A stretch of 17,895 bases of DNA, from NCBI GenBank assembly GCA_025353435.1, contig JANXQR010000471.1, positions 1 to 17,895 of the forward strand. The letters run 5' to 3'. The notes under the pieces were generated by a model. It had not been told where the DNA came from. It saw nothing but the letters and a program-made list of their open reading frames with translations, and did not search any database. This DNA is from Acidobacteriota bacterium. GTDB lineage: Bacteria > Acidobacteriota > Terriglobia > Terriglobales > Acidobacteriaceae. This document shows positions 1-7,472 of the stretch, in pieces. Made by a program: the position numbers and the translations under genes. Within the stretch, counting starts at the first letter, position 1. Every line of letters begins with the position of its first letter.

Positions 1-301
1 TATTGCATTGGATGCATCGGGGACCAAAGACCCGGACGGTCAGCCGCTGCACTATAAATGGTGGATCTACGAAGAAGCTGGGCTTGCCGGAACCCATGGC
101 GCAGACGTTACGATTCTGCAACCCACTAGCCCGCAGGCTCAGGTCGTGATCAACTCGCCATGCCGTGAACCGTGGCTTTCCGGCATCCTACCCTGCCGTG
201 GAGACGGGGTTGCGCACATCATTCTGGAAGTAACCGACGAGGGCTCGCCGAGACTGACTTCATACCGGAGAATCATCCTCCATGTTCATGCTTTGAGGTG
301 A
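1..301 (+). CDS. Sde182/DUF1593-type protein, C-terminal end (partial)
   Basis: This is the 3' end of a gene that begins before the window; the frame is open from base 2 and ends with TGA at 299-301. About 99 residues are visible. The pattern LDASGTKDPDG, then YKWWIYEEAG, then HIILEVTDEGSP and a final YRRIILHV strand matches the beta-sandwich C-terminal domain found behind the nucleoside-hydrolase-like domain of Sde182/DUF1593 proteins. These are secreted proteins linked to plant polysaccharide use, and the C-terminal domain is described as cellulose-binding in that family. The catalytic-like domain and the signal peptide lie outside the window, so activity cannot be judged. It fits the CAZyme-rich content further downstream. 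Bases 302-491 behind it show no gene and no clear terminator. Confidence 0.8.
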   Translation, partial: IALDASGTKDPDGQPLHYKWWIYEEAGLAGTHGADVTILQPTSPQAQVVINSPCREPWLSGILPCRGDGVAHIILEVTDEGSPRLTSYRRIILHVHALR

Positions 302-491
302 TCTCCGGCACAGTCAAGGCGATAGGGAAGTCAAAATCTGGTTACCACTTTGTCCAGTCTTCTTCAATTGGGAACCGCTCATTCAGGCGCTCATTCTCGT
401 CGTCGCGGTGGCAGTTTGGAAATCGGCAGAATCTATTCGCAAAATATTGCGGACTTTTTTGGCGATCCTTGGGCGTCCTCGGAATCGGAAA

Positions 492-568
492 TGGTGGGCG
501 AGGCGGGGATCGAACCCACAACCCCCGGCTTAGAAGGCCGGTGCTCTATCCAATTGAGCTACTCGCCC
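492..568 (-). tRNA. tRNA-Arg (anticodon TCT)
   Basis: Read on the minus strand the cloverleaf is complete. The acceptor strand GGGCGAG (568-562) pairs with CTCGCCC, followed by discriminator A and an encoded CCA (494-492). The D arm is GCTC/GAGC, and the anticodon stem CCGGC/GCCGG encloses loop CTTCTAA with anticodon TCT. The T loop is TTCGATC. It reads AGA codons. The 5' end overlaps the stop codon of the upstream gene on the same strand, so transcription from that gene would run straight into the tRNA. Confidence 0.96.
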
Positions 569-1149
569 ACGATCCTCTCATTGTACTTCGAAGTCTCCCG
601 GCTGAAAGTACTCATGGCAAGGACCGAATCTGCCAGGGCTGTTAGGGCGTGAGCGAGCGATTCTGCGGCTTCCAATTCTGTAGGACCACACCCTGTGAAA
701 TATATGGTGATTCCCAGACCCATGCATCCCGGAGTGAGAAATGCGCGCCGGACAATTGCATCCAATCGGCATTGGCGGTGAGGCAGGGAGCGGAGTATCA
801 GGCACAACCGTTCGCACCAGCTAACGCATGAATCGATTGTCGAAAACGCTTGGGTATCTGAAGGCAGGAGATCGACGTAGCACCCGAGAGCCGACTTGGC
901 AGTCTCGCGGTCTGCGTTCATCTCATCCTGGTCAAATACTTCCACCGACCACACATCACATTTGGCTGTCCACACAGGAGACGGCTCTGCGTTGAGCCGG
1001 ACAAGCGCTTGAGCGAGGGCAGGGAACTTAGCAGCTTCAGCAATCTCCGCAACACGTGAAGGGTCAGTTCGCAGATCGTGGAATCCCTCCCAGGCACCGT
1101 CAATTACCGGGGCACCGTCAGCGATTTCTATCTCCCAGTCAGCTTCCAT
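559..1149 (-). CDS. Hypothetical protein, unrecognised family
   Basis: A 196-residue reading frame that I cannot assign to a family. I chose the ATG at 1149, which overlaps the end of the upstream hydrolase gene by 11 bp. The longest frame would start at 1248 and overlap by 110 bp, and its extra residues look like out-of-frame hydrolase sequence. The protein has no signal peptide or membrane segment. It has an acidic, tryptophan-containing N-terminal half (about residues 1-80) and an alanine-rich, helix-like C-terminal part around ELEAAESLAHALTALADS. The overlap suggests translation coupled to the YheT-type hydrolase. Its TAG stop (559-561) is formed by bases of the tRNA-Arg gene, with 10 bp of overlap. 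Codon use and length look like a real gene. Confidence 0.7.
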   Translation of the reverse strand: MEADWEIEIADGAPVIDGAWEGFHDLRTDPSRVAEIAEAAKFPALAQALVRLNAEPSPVWTAKCDVWSVEVFDQDEMNADRETAKSALGCYVDLLPSDTQAFSTIDSCVSWCERLCLILRSLPHRQCRLDAIVRRAFLTPGCMGLGITIYFTGCGPTELEAAESLAHALTALADSVLAMSTFSRETSKYNERIVGE

Positions 1150-2206
1150 TCGAGGCGCCGCCGGCTTGAACGAGGTATCGGACGACTGCAGACTCGGCCC
1201 AATGAATGTCGTCGCCAGACTCACTCCCGAGATAGGCGCAATGCCCACCGTGTGCTGTTTCGATAAATTGAATATATGGGTTGGCCAGAATCTTGGCCCG
1301 TGTTTCCTGTGTTAGTCGGATGAAGGGGTCGTCGAGCGCGAGCAAAATGAGCGTGGGCACATCAATGCGATCAACAACTCTGGCGCCGGCGGCGTGATAG
1401 TAGTAGTCATCTGCGTCGTTGAAGCCGCAGTATCGCGCGACGATCTTGTCATCGAAGTCGCGCAGCGAACGGATTGGCCCCAAGCCCGTCTTCTTGTAGA
1501 TGCTCGGGAACAAGGAAGCCTTGCGGTGATAGCGGCGCATGAGGCGGCGCAGAAAATGCCATTCGTAAAGCCTGTTGGAGGGCATGTGCAGTGCATCGGA
1601 GCCCGCTGCGAGGTCGACTGCCGGGCATACAGCTGCGACCGCGCAGAGCGGAGCCCTCGCACCCCATTCTCCGGCAAGCTTCAATACCAGGTTGCCGCCC
1701 ATTGAATATCCAACGAGCGCAACACGCTGGAGTGCGAAGCGCTTCGCATAATGGTCTACCACGGCCCCTAAGTCCCCTGAGAGCCCGGAGTGATACAACG
1801 TGGGGGTCAGCGCATCGGAGTCGCCGCAGTTGCGCATATTCATGCGCACCACGTTGCAACCGGCGTTCCAGAATCTAGCGGAGAGTCCTTGGATGTAGCG
1901 CGAGTCGGATGAACCCTCAAGCCCGTGCACCAGCACGACCGTCAGGTGCTCGGATTCTTGCCCTGGTTGCCAGTGGCAGTGGCAGATCACCCTGCTACCG
2001 TCAACGGGGTCCACTTCCACCGTTTCTGTGACGAAAGGTAGCCGGAATGGCAGTCGGGGGAGGTAGTTCCCGACTATCGTTTGCAGGTGACCGTTTTGAA
2101 GGCCCTTGCGCGGCGAAAACCGCATAAGCCATTCGAGCGCGGAACTTTCCGGCTCGGCAGGTCTGAGAGAATGGGTGGGTAGTTGCGAAGAGGGTTCTTG
2201 GATCAC
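1139..2206 (-). CDS. YheT-family alpha/beta hydrolase
   Basis: A 355-residue cytoplasmic alpha/beta-hydrolase of the YheT/EMB8 (AB_hydrolase_4) type. After a poorly conserved N-terminus comes the family pattern NGHLQTI (about residues 38-44), then LVHGLEGSSDSRY, the nucleophile elbow GYSMGG with Ser168, the acid at Asp292/293 in LALDDPF, and His322 in HGGHCAYL. The triad is therefore complete. Family members hydrolyse small esters; the natural substrate is generally unknown. The ATG at 2206 gives a typical length, although a start nearer MRFSPRKG (about residue 28) is possible because the first residues are not conserved. The gene is first in a minus-strand pair with the unknown gene at 559-1149. 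Confidence 0.9.
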   Translation of the reverse strand: MIQEPSSQLPTHSLRPAEPESSALEWLMRFSPRKGLQNGHLQTIVGNYLPRLPFRLPFVTETVEVDPVDGSRVICHCHWQPGQESEHLTVVLVHGLEGSSDSRYIQGLSARFWNAGCNVVRMNMRNCGDSDALTPTLYHSGLSGDLGAVVDHYAKRFALQRVALVGYSMGGNLVLKLAGEWGARAPLCAVAAVCPAVDLAAGSDALHMPSNRLYEWHFLRRLMRRYHRKASLFPSIYKKTGLGPIRSLRDFDDKIVARYCGFNDADDYYYHAAGARVVDRIDVPTLILLALDDPFIRLTQETRAKILANPYIQFIETAHGGHCAYLGSESGDDIHWAESAVVRYLVQAGGASNGS

Positions 2207-2482
2207 GAAAGCCTTGGGTAAAAGATGAGGCTGGCCTGTGGGTTCGCAAAATTGGGGCGGCTAGTGGGGATCGAAGCTGAGCCACACATTGACGCCTCGT
2301 AAGTTACAGAATACACGTTGCCGTATTTGCCATCAATACCGCACCTGCCGGGGGACGTTGGCCCATATTGCCCCACGGAGGCGGGCCTTGGCCCACTCTC
2401 AACATCCATTTTGTTCGCACCAAACGTGATCGGTGAGTACTTTTCCATTACGAGCGGTCAAGCCTGAGCCCGGTGCATTAAG

Positions 2483-2605
2483 CTACGTCTCCCTAACCAC
2501 CTTACGCCGCTCCTTGTCCTCTCTGAGCCCGACGAACTTCGTGTGGCGCAGATGATTCGCTCCCGTCCACTCCAGAAACCTATCTGCGCTACGGCTTCCG
2601 GCATT
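2483..2605 (-). pseudogene. Remnant of LigD-type ATP-dependent DNA ligase, C-terminus
   Basis: The minus-strand frame ending at 2483 reads FLEWTGANHLRHTKF, then VGLREDKERRKVV. This closely resembles the extreme C-terminus of the ligase domain of bacterial non-homologous end-joining protein LigD, including the LRED-K region that corresponds to ligase motif VI. Just upstream a different frame gives EAVAQIGF, which fits the residues normally preceding FLEW, so a one-base frameshift lies at about 2584-2590. Nothing further upstream is recognisable as nucleotidyltransferase, and the polymerase and nuclease parts are absent. Only about 40 residues survive, so the fragment is dead. Assignment is by recalled family pattern. 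Confidence 0.65.
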
Positions 2606-3063
2606 ACCCACATTGTCGAATGCCGGACTATGCCTTATGACTGTTGTAAGCATTTTCATTACCGCGTTCGGTCTCATTTTGTTCGGCATAATCAGACTGA
2701 GGTTTTCAGGTGCAAGTGTGGCCAAGCATCAAACGAATGGTCCCGGCAGGCAGGAATTAGAGTTGACCCCGATCAATTGTTGATCAACTGGTTATTTCCG
2801 AGTGCGCGGTTGCCCATACGCGGTTACTCTCTCGGAGCCCGAAAGATTAGGGATTTGCTGCCCAGGATCCTGCAGGAGCGCATTGGCGATAATGCGCTCA
2901 GCGAGAAAAGTGATACGAATCAGTTTGTAGCAATCCATATGTAAGAGAAGGCGGTTTTACGTTTATGAGGATCCCCTAGCACGCCTCTGCTTTGTCACGA
3001 CATTCCTGGGAGTTCTTGGACACGGAAAGAAACGAACAGTAACAGTGGGGAATCGGTTATGCG

Positions 3064-3178
3064 GGGGCGTAGTTTTGCTGGTTCGAGCGTCTGCCAGGGC
3101 GTGGAGCATGGCCGAACTGAGGTACTCGAGACCGACCTGCCCGTTGCCGGTGTTGCTGATTTCAAAATGACGCCGCAC
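3064..3178 (-). pseudogene. Possible fragment of a glycoside hydrolase beta-sandwich domain
   Basis: A short minus-strand stretch reads FEISNTGNGQVGLEYLSSAML, after which the frame loses any family look. The pattern of N-T-G, then V-LEYLSS-L, is like the N-terminal beta-sandwich of GH36-type alpha-galactosidases and related carbohydrate enzymes. There is no usable start and no catalytic domain. The match is short and the family is a guess. It lies next to the broken fucosidase, so a second lost glycosidase would fit the context. Confidence 0.25.
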
Positions 3179-3286
3179 GACAGACTTTTTGAACGCACGC
3201 CGACACCCGCGGCGCTCGAGTAAATGAGAAACGTGCGACGATCATGAGTTCATCCGCATGCTGGAAAGAATTGGATCGTTATGCTC

Positions 3287-4625
3287 TCACGACAGGGTCA
3301 ATTTGAGAGCAACTGCGTAGTCCACTTTTGGGCGATAGTTCTTAGGAAGTTCCACGCGAGGAGCGTCTGCCTGCTGTTTCCAATCAACACTTGCGCCGGT
3401 TCCCAGAAGTTCGACGCGGGTAATCTTGCCCGGGCTGGTTGCCACTGAGAACCCCAGCGAACGTGCGAGAATTGGCTCTGCTGGCCAACCGAGCACGATG
3501 GCATAGACAACGTTGTTGGCCTTGTTGCGAGTAAAGCGAATGTCCTTTTCGCCCAGCTTGTTGACGCTGTCACCCTGGAAAGAACCGGCCTGGACCATAT
3601 TGGGACGCGGGTTCGATCTTAGAAGTTCTTCACGTAGGAAACATCCGGTAGCGCGTCGCCTGGATGCTTCACGCAGTAGAGGCGCTGCGGATCGAGCCCT
3701 TCCCACCACTGTCTCTTGCCCTGTGCCTCAGTAAGAACGCCGTCGTATGAAACGCCGGCCAGCGGCCCTCAGTTGTCCGCACCATGAGAGGGCTGAAACC
3801 ACCACCAATTGCGGGCCTGGTGCACAGTGACCCCGAAGCGCAGTCCCTGTTTTCGAGCTGCGGTGGCCCAGGCGCCGACGACATCCCGGTGTGGACCGAC
3901 GGCCGAGGAGTTCCAAGGGTGATGCTTCGAATCCCATGCGTCGAAGTTGCAATGATGATTCGCCAGCGCCACGAAGATTCTCGCGCCCGCCTTTTTGTAG
4001 CGTGCGATCAACTCGTCGGGATCCCAGTTGAGCAGTGTCCATTGCGCGCAGAGCTCTTTGTATCCGAACCGCGATGCCGGCCCGTAATGATCGGGGTGAT
4101 ATTTATACTGCCGTTGCCCCTCAACGTAGATATTGCGTGCGTACCAATCTCCGGCCTCGGCCACGCACTGCGGGCTCCAATGAGCTCAGATCCCGAACTT
4201 AGCGTCGCGGTACCAGTCCGGCACTTCGTATTCGAGCAATGAATCCCATGTGGGTTTGAAGGGACCGTCTCCGGCAAGATTGGGAATCGGCGAAGCCAGC
4301 GGCACGTCGTCCCACATGCCGCCCGCGATTTGCGACGGAGCCGGGCTGTAATTCCAAGCCGGCTGCTGCCAGTTGTCTTCGTCCAAGATTGTCGGGGCGA
4401 TTTTGCATCGCTCACCTTGTAAAAGACTCGCTTGTCTGTCGGCAGCGCGCAAAACGCGGCGTAGTCTTGCGTGTACTGGTCGAAGCCAGGCGATGAATCG
4501 GATTTAGAGGCGCGGGCACCCCGGGCATAGGAGGGTAACGCCGTCGATGCGGCTGCGATCGCCAGGGATTTGCAGAACTGTCTTCTTTGCGTATACTTTT
4601 TGCTCTTTGTCGCTCTGTTCAGCAC
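3287..4625 (-). pseudogene. Alpha-L-fucosidase (GH29) pseudogene
   Basis: A secreted GH29 fucosidase in ruins. It would start at GTG 4625 with a Tat-like leader (RRQFCKSLAIAAA). The frame shifts at about 4405, where one base is missing between KVSD and the following KIAPTILDEDNW. It then continues through GGMWDDVPLASPIPNLAG to KFGI. TGA at 4186-4188 replaces an expected Trp before AHWSPQC. The frame resumes with AGDWYARNIY, LLNWDPDELIARYKKAG and ARNWWWFQPSHGAD, then meets TGA (3769-3771) and TAA (3619-3621, expected Tyr in NFYDRT). At about 3603-3612 the sequence jumps to the C-terminal domain (MVQAGSFQGDSVNKLGEKD, YAIVLGWP), so the region with the catalytic nucleophile is deleted. HHD of the family is HHC here (codon 3949-3951). 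The intact CE1 esterase lies 42 bp upstream on the same strand. Confidence 0.92.
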
Positions 4626-4667
4626 GGCTTCTCAAATAGACCCACGGCGCCTATGACCTCGGGCTCG

Positions 4668-5873
4668 TTATCGTGAGGTTGCCGATGTCTGGAACAGCCT
4701 CGGTGCGAAGTCCTTCAAGTCGCGCCGCCAAGTCTGCCATTCGTGATCGGTGCCGGGCGACTCGTAAAAGACATGCTTCACCCCACCTTCATCCAGCGAC
4801 GTGTGCAGGCTCTCCAATCCGGACTTCATGCGCTCTGGCTCATTTGTGCCCACGCCAATCCATAGCAGGTGCACGCGCTTTGCGAATCCGGATGGGTCGG
4901 CCAGAGCTCCGCTGTACGCGGTCTTGACGTCGATCTTGGTACCGGTCAGGAAAGGGTTGCCAGCGCCGCTGAACCCGCCGATATAGGAGAAGAGGTCAAG
5001 GTGATTGAAAGTCACCTGAAATGTCTCCATGCCGCCCATGGAAAGTCCGGCCATAGCGCGGTGATCGCGATCGGGAATGGTGCGGAATGTCTTGTCGACA
5101 AATGGGATCAGCGCTTGGGTCATATCCTCTTCGAATGCGCCCATCCGCTCCTGCATGACTTTGATGAAATCAGGCCCAAGAAACGGTTTATCCGTGAGGT
5201 CGGGCACGACATAGCCGGCACGAGTCGCATAGCCATTCGCCATGACGACGATCATCGGCTTGGTGCTGCCGCTGGCAATCAGGTTGTCGAGGATGAAGTT
5301 CGCCTTACCCTGACGTATCCATCCAGTCTCATCCTCGCCTCCGCCATGCTGGAGGTAGAGGACTGGATAGTGTACCTTTGACGCGTCGTAATCGGGCGGC
5401 AGGTAAATGAATGCATCGCGCCAGGTGCCAGTCACGCTGGAGTGATACCAAATCTGGCAAACCTGGCCGTGCGGCACTTCTTTAGGCAGGTAGTAGTCGA
5501 CGCCCACTTCGGGCACCTCGACAGCGCTCGCCCATTTGCTGCCGCCGAAGTAAGTCGTACTTCCGGGATCGCTGACCTCGGCGCCATCGACGACGATCGC
5601 GTAGTAGTGAAGGCCGGGAGCCATGGATTTTGTCGTGAACCTCCAGAACCCGTCCGCCTGCTTCACCATGTCAGCTTTCTCGCCGCTCCAGAAATTGACC
5701 CGCACCTTTGTCGCATCGGGCGCCTTAAAGCGAATCTGGACGCGCGAGTTGCTATCGACCTGTGGAAACTGGGCGTCGAGAACGTTGGATGAGGCTGGCT
5801 TGAAGTCACTCGAGCCCTGGGCAAAGCAAAGGCTCGCACTCAACAACAAGACAATTCCGATGCTTCGCATCAT
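4668..5873 (-). CDS. Secreted CE1-type esterase with N-terminal E-set domain
   Basis: A 401-residue exported esterase resembling feruloyl/acetyl-xylan esterases of family CE1. A signal peptide (MMRSIGIVLLLSASLCFAQ) is followed by an immunoglobulin-like E-set domain (about residues 28-125, FWRFTTKSMAPGLHYYAIVVDG) and an alpha/beta-hydrolase domain from about 140. That domain has VLYLQHGGGEDETGW, the nucleophile elbow GLSMGGM with Ser278, and the catalytic His377 in GTDHEWQTW. Such enzymes cleave ester decorations from hemicellulose outside the cytoplasm. Two ATGs lie side by side (5873 and 5870); AGGTG upstream spaces better with the second. The fucosidase pseudogene follows 42 bp downstream on the same strand, so the two probably formed an operon. 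A 31-bp-spaced direct repeat lies upstream (5905-5950). Confidence 0.9.
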   Translation of the reverse strand: MMRSIGIVLLLSASLCFAQGSSDFKPASSNVLDAQFPQVDSNSRVQIRFKAPDATKVRVNFWSGEKADMVKQADGFWRFTTKSMAPGLHYYAIVVDGAEVSDPGSTTYFGGSKWASAVEVPEVGVDYYLPKEVPHGQVCQIWYHSSVTGTWRDAFIYLPPDYDASKVHYPVLYLQHGGGEDETGWIRQGKANFILDNLIASGSTKPMIVVMANGYATRAGYVVPDLTDKPFLGPDFIKVMQERMGAFEEDMTQALIPFVDKTFRTIPDRDHRAMAGLSMGGMETFQVTFNHLDLFSYIGGFSGAGNPFLTGTKIDVKTAYSGALADPSGFAKRVHLLWIGVGTNEPERMKSGLESLHTSLDEGGVKHVFYESPGTDHEWQTWRRDLKDFAPRLFQTSATSR

Positions 5874-5904
5874 GCACCTACTCGGTCCGGAAAGATTTCA
5901 CCGC

Positions 5905-5950
5905 TCCTATACCGGCGGAAATTGAAGCGACGGAATCCTATACCAGCGGA
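5905..5950. promoter_or_regulatory. Direct repeat upstream of CE1 esterase, candidate operator
   Basis: The 15-mer TCCTATACCGGCGGA at 5905-5919 recurs with one difference (TCCTATACCAGCGGA) at 5936-5950. The start-to-start distance is 31 bp, close to three helical turns. It lies 32-77 bp upstream of the minus-strand esterase start. Two same-face sites in a promoter region suggest binding by a regulator dimer or two protomers. No regulator gene is nearby. Confidence 0.4.
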
Positions 5951-6069
5951 CATGCTTGAATAAAGCGATTTTTTAGCTTGTTTTCTTCACCATGTCCTTT
6001 ATATAGTCGTGTGGTTCCGTTTGGTAGGATAAGCGACGATTTGCAATGTGGCAGTTGCGGAAAGAGGTA

Positions 6070-6081
6070 GTAAACGTTTGC
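6070..6081. promoter_or_regulatory. LacI-family-like palindrome GTAAACGTTTGC
   Basis: The core AAACGTTT (6072-6079) is a perfect CG-centred palindrome like operators of LacI/GalR regulators. It sits in the divergent region, about 230 bp upstream of the plus-strand esterase start. It could govern the 6308-11862 cluster. The flanking bases are not fully symmetric. Confidence 0.3.
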
Positions 6082-6307
6082 TTAGGAGTGCATTGGGGGA
6101 TAAATGCGTCGCTTGGATTTCGAGGTTCACAATTTACAAGGGTCTGTTTCTGCAACGAGCCGGTGGAATGCCGGAGCTCTCCGGAAGGTTGACCTTGTTT
6201 TACGTGCGTGCGTCAGTTCGAAGTTGTTGCTGCTGACTGCAGTGTTTCAGCGTGAACATTTACTCCCACCCGGCGTAACAGCCCGACGTGCTTTGAGAGA
6301 GAAACAG

Positions 6308-7414
6308 ATGAGAACAACGAAATTGATCCTTGCCTGTGCAATCGCAACGGCGATTGCACCCATCGTTCAGCTTCACGCCCAGGTGCAGACCATTGTTCCC
6401 GACCCGGTGCCGGGCGCAAGGCCCGTCGCGGTGGAACACATCAAGATCCACGGCGCGGCATTGGAAGGAAATCTCGAAGGCGAGGTTGTCGATCGCGATG
6501 CAATTGTCTTTCTGCCGCCGAGTTATGAGAAAGACAAGAAGCGCCGTTACCCGGTCGTATACGCGCTGCACGGCTATTCGATTGGAGCGGAGCAGTGGAC
6601 GCACGAAATCCACGTTCCGCAGACCGCTGAAGGAGCGTTCGCAGAAGGAGCGAAGGAGATGATCGTCGTCCTGCCCGATTCCAAGACGATCTATAACGGC
6701 TCAATGTATTCAAGCTCTGCGACGACAGGCGATTTTGAGAACTATGTCGCGCACGATGTTGTTGCCTACATCGACGCGCACTACCGCACCATACCGGATA
6801 GGCAGAGCAGAGGATTGGTCGGTCACTCAATGGGCGGGTATGGTGCGTCGCGCATCGGCATGAAGCATCCTGATGTGTTCGGTGCTCTCTACATCATGAG
6901 CCCCTGCTGCCTCTCTTCCATGGCTGGCGGCGGACCGGGAACCGCGGATCAAATCAAAGAGCGGGCGGTTGCGAGCGAGAAGAAAGTTGCGGCGGCCAAG
7001 TCTCCAGGCGACCTCGCAGCGCAATCGCCCGGTTTTCAATCGGCGCAATACGCGACGGCAGCGGCTTGGGCTCCCGATCCTAAGAACCCGCCGCTCTACT
7101 TCGATCTGCCTACTAAGGATGGAGTACCCGTGCCGGAGATCGTGGCGAAATATGCAGCCAACTCACCACTGGCCTTTGTCGAACAGTACATCGGCAATCT
7201 CAAGAAGTACCGCGCCATCGCAATGGACGTGGGCGATCAGGATGGCCTCCGGTTCGATGCCACGAAGCTGCACGAAATTCTCGATAACTACGGAATGGCA
7301 AACGGTTTCGAGATCTATGCGGGTACGCATGTCAGCGCCGTAGCCGATCGCTTCCAGAACCATGTGATGCCGTTCTTCAGCCGGAATCTCTGCTTTACCG
7401 AGGGCTGCCGTTAG
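6308..7414 (+). CDS. Secreted CE1/esterase-D-type esterase
   Basis: A 368-residue exported alpha/beta-hydrolase. I chose the ATG at 6308 because a clear signal peptide follows directly (MRTTKLILACAIATAIAPIV, ending near LHAQ) and a purine-rich GAGAGAGA lies just upstream. The open frame to 6104 adds non-signal residues. Motifs are the oxyanion-side VVYALHGYSIGAEQW, GHSMGGYG with Ser174, the acid in VGDQDGLRF (Asp310/312), and His341 in GTHVSAV. Overall it resembles S-formylglutathione-hydrolase/CE1 esterases such as feruloyl or acetyl esterases. A CC-containing stretch (SPCCLSSMAGGGPG, about residues 198-211) begins an insertion before the acid. It is the first gene of a three-gene plus-strand cluster, 58 bp ahead of the GH3 gene. 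Confidence 0.9.
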   Translation: MRTTKLILACAIATAIAPIVQLHAQVQTIVPDPVPGARPVAVEHIKIHGAALEGNLEGEVVDRDAIVFLPPSYEKDKKRRYPVVYALHGYSIGAEQWTHEIHVPQTAEGAFAEGAKEMIVVLPDSKTIYNGSMYSSSATTGDFENYVAHDVVAYIDAHYRTIPDRQSRGLVGHSMGGYGASRIGMKHPDVFGALYIMSPCCLSSMAGGGPGTADQIKERAVASEKKVAAAKSPGDLAAQSPGFQSAQYATAAAWAPDPKNPPLYFDLPTKDGVPVPEIVAKYAANSPLAFVEQYIGNLKKYRAIAMDVGDQDGLRFDATKLHEILDNYGMANGFEIYAGTHVSAVADRFQNHVMPFFSRNLCFTEGCR

Positions 7415-7472
7415 CACGGCCGAACCTCTGAAACCGTAGGTCTCCGTTAAATGTTCTATTTGGAGAAAAAGT

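Larger units (their letters stand above)
2207..3286. other. Gene-poor stretch with decayed coding remnants
   Basis: No intact gene is visible in this 1.1-kb stretch. Open frames exist on both strands but are short, mutually overlapping and not protein-like, except for two minus-strand fragments listed separately (2483-2605 and about 3064-3178). A perfect hairpin is present at 2771-2785 (GATCAA, 3-nt loop, TTGATC) with no T tract. The stretch reads as a place where genes have eroded. Confidence 0.5.

Noticed and set aside
172..645. Plus-strand frame containing GRGGDRTHNPRLRRPV
   Set aside because: It is a translation across the antisense strand of tRNA-Arg, not a protein.
2543..2944. A 133-residue plus-strand frame
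   Set aside because: It is antisense to the LigD remnant, has no family pattern and no convincing ribosome-binding site.
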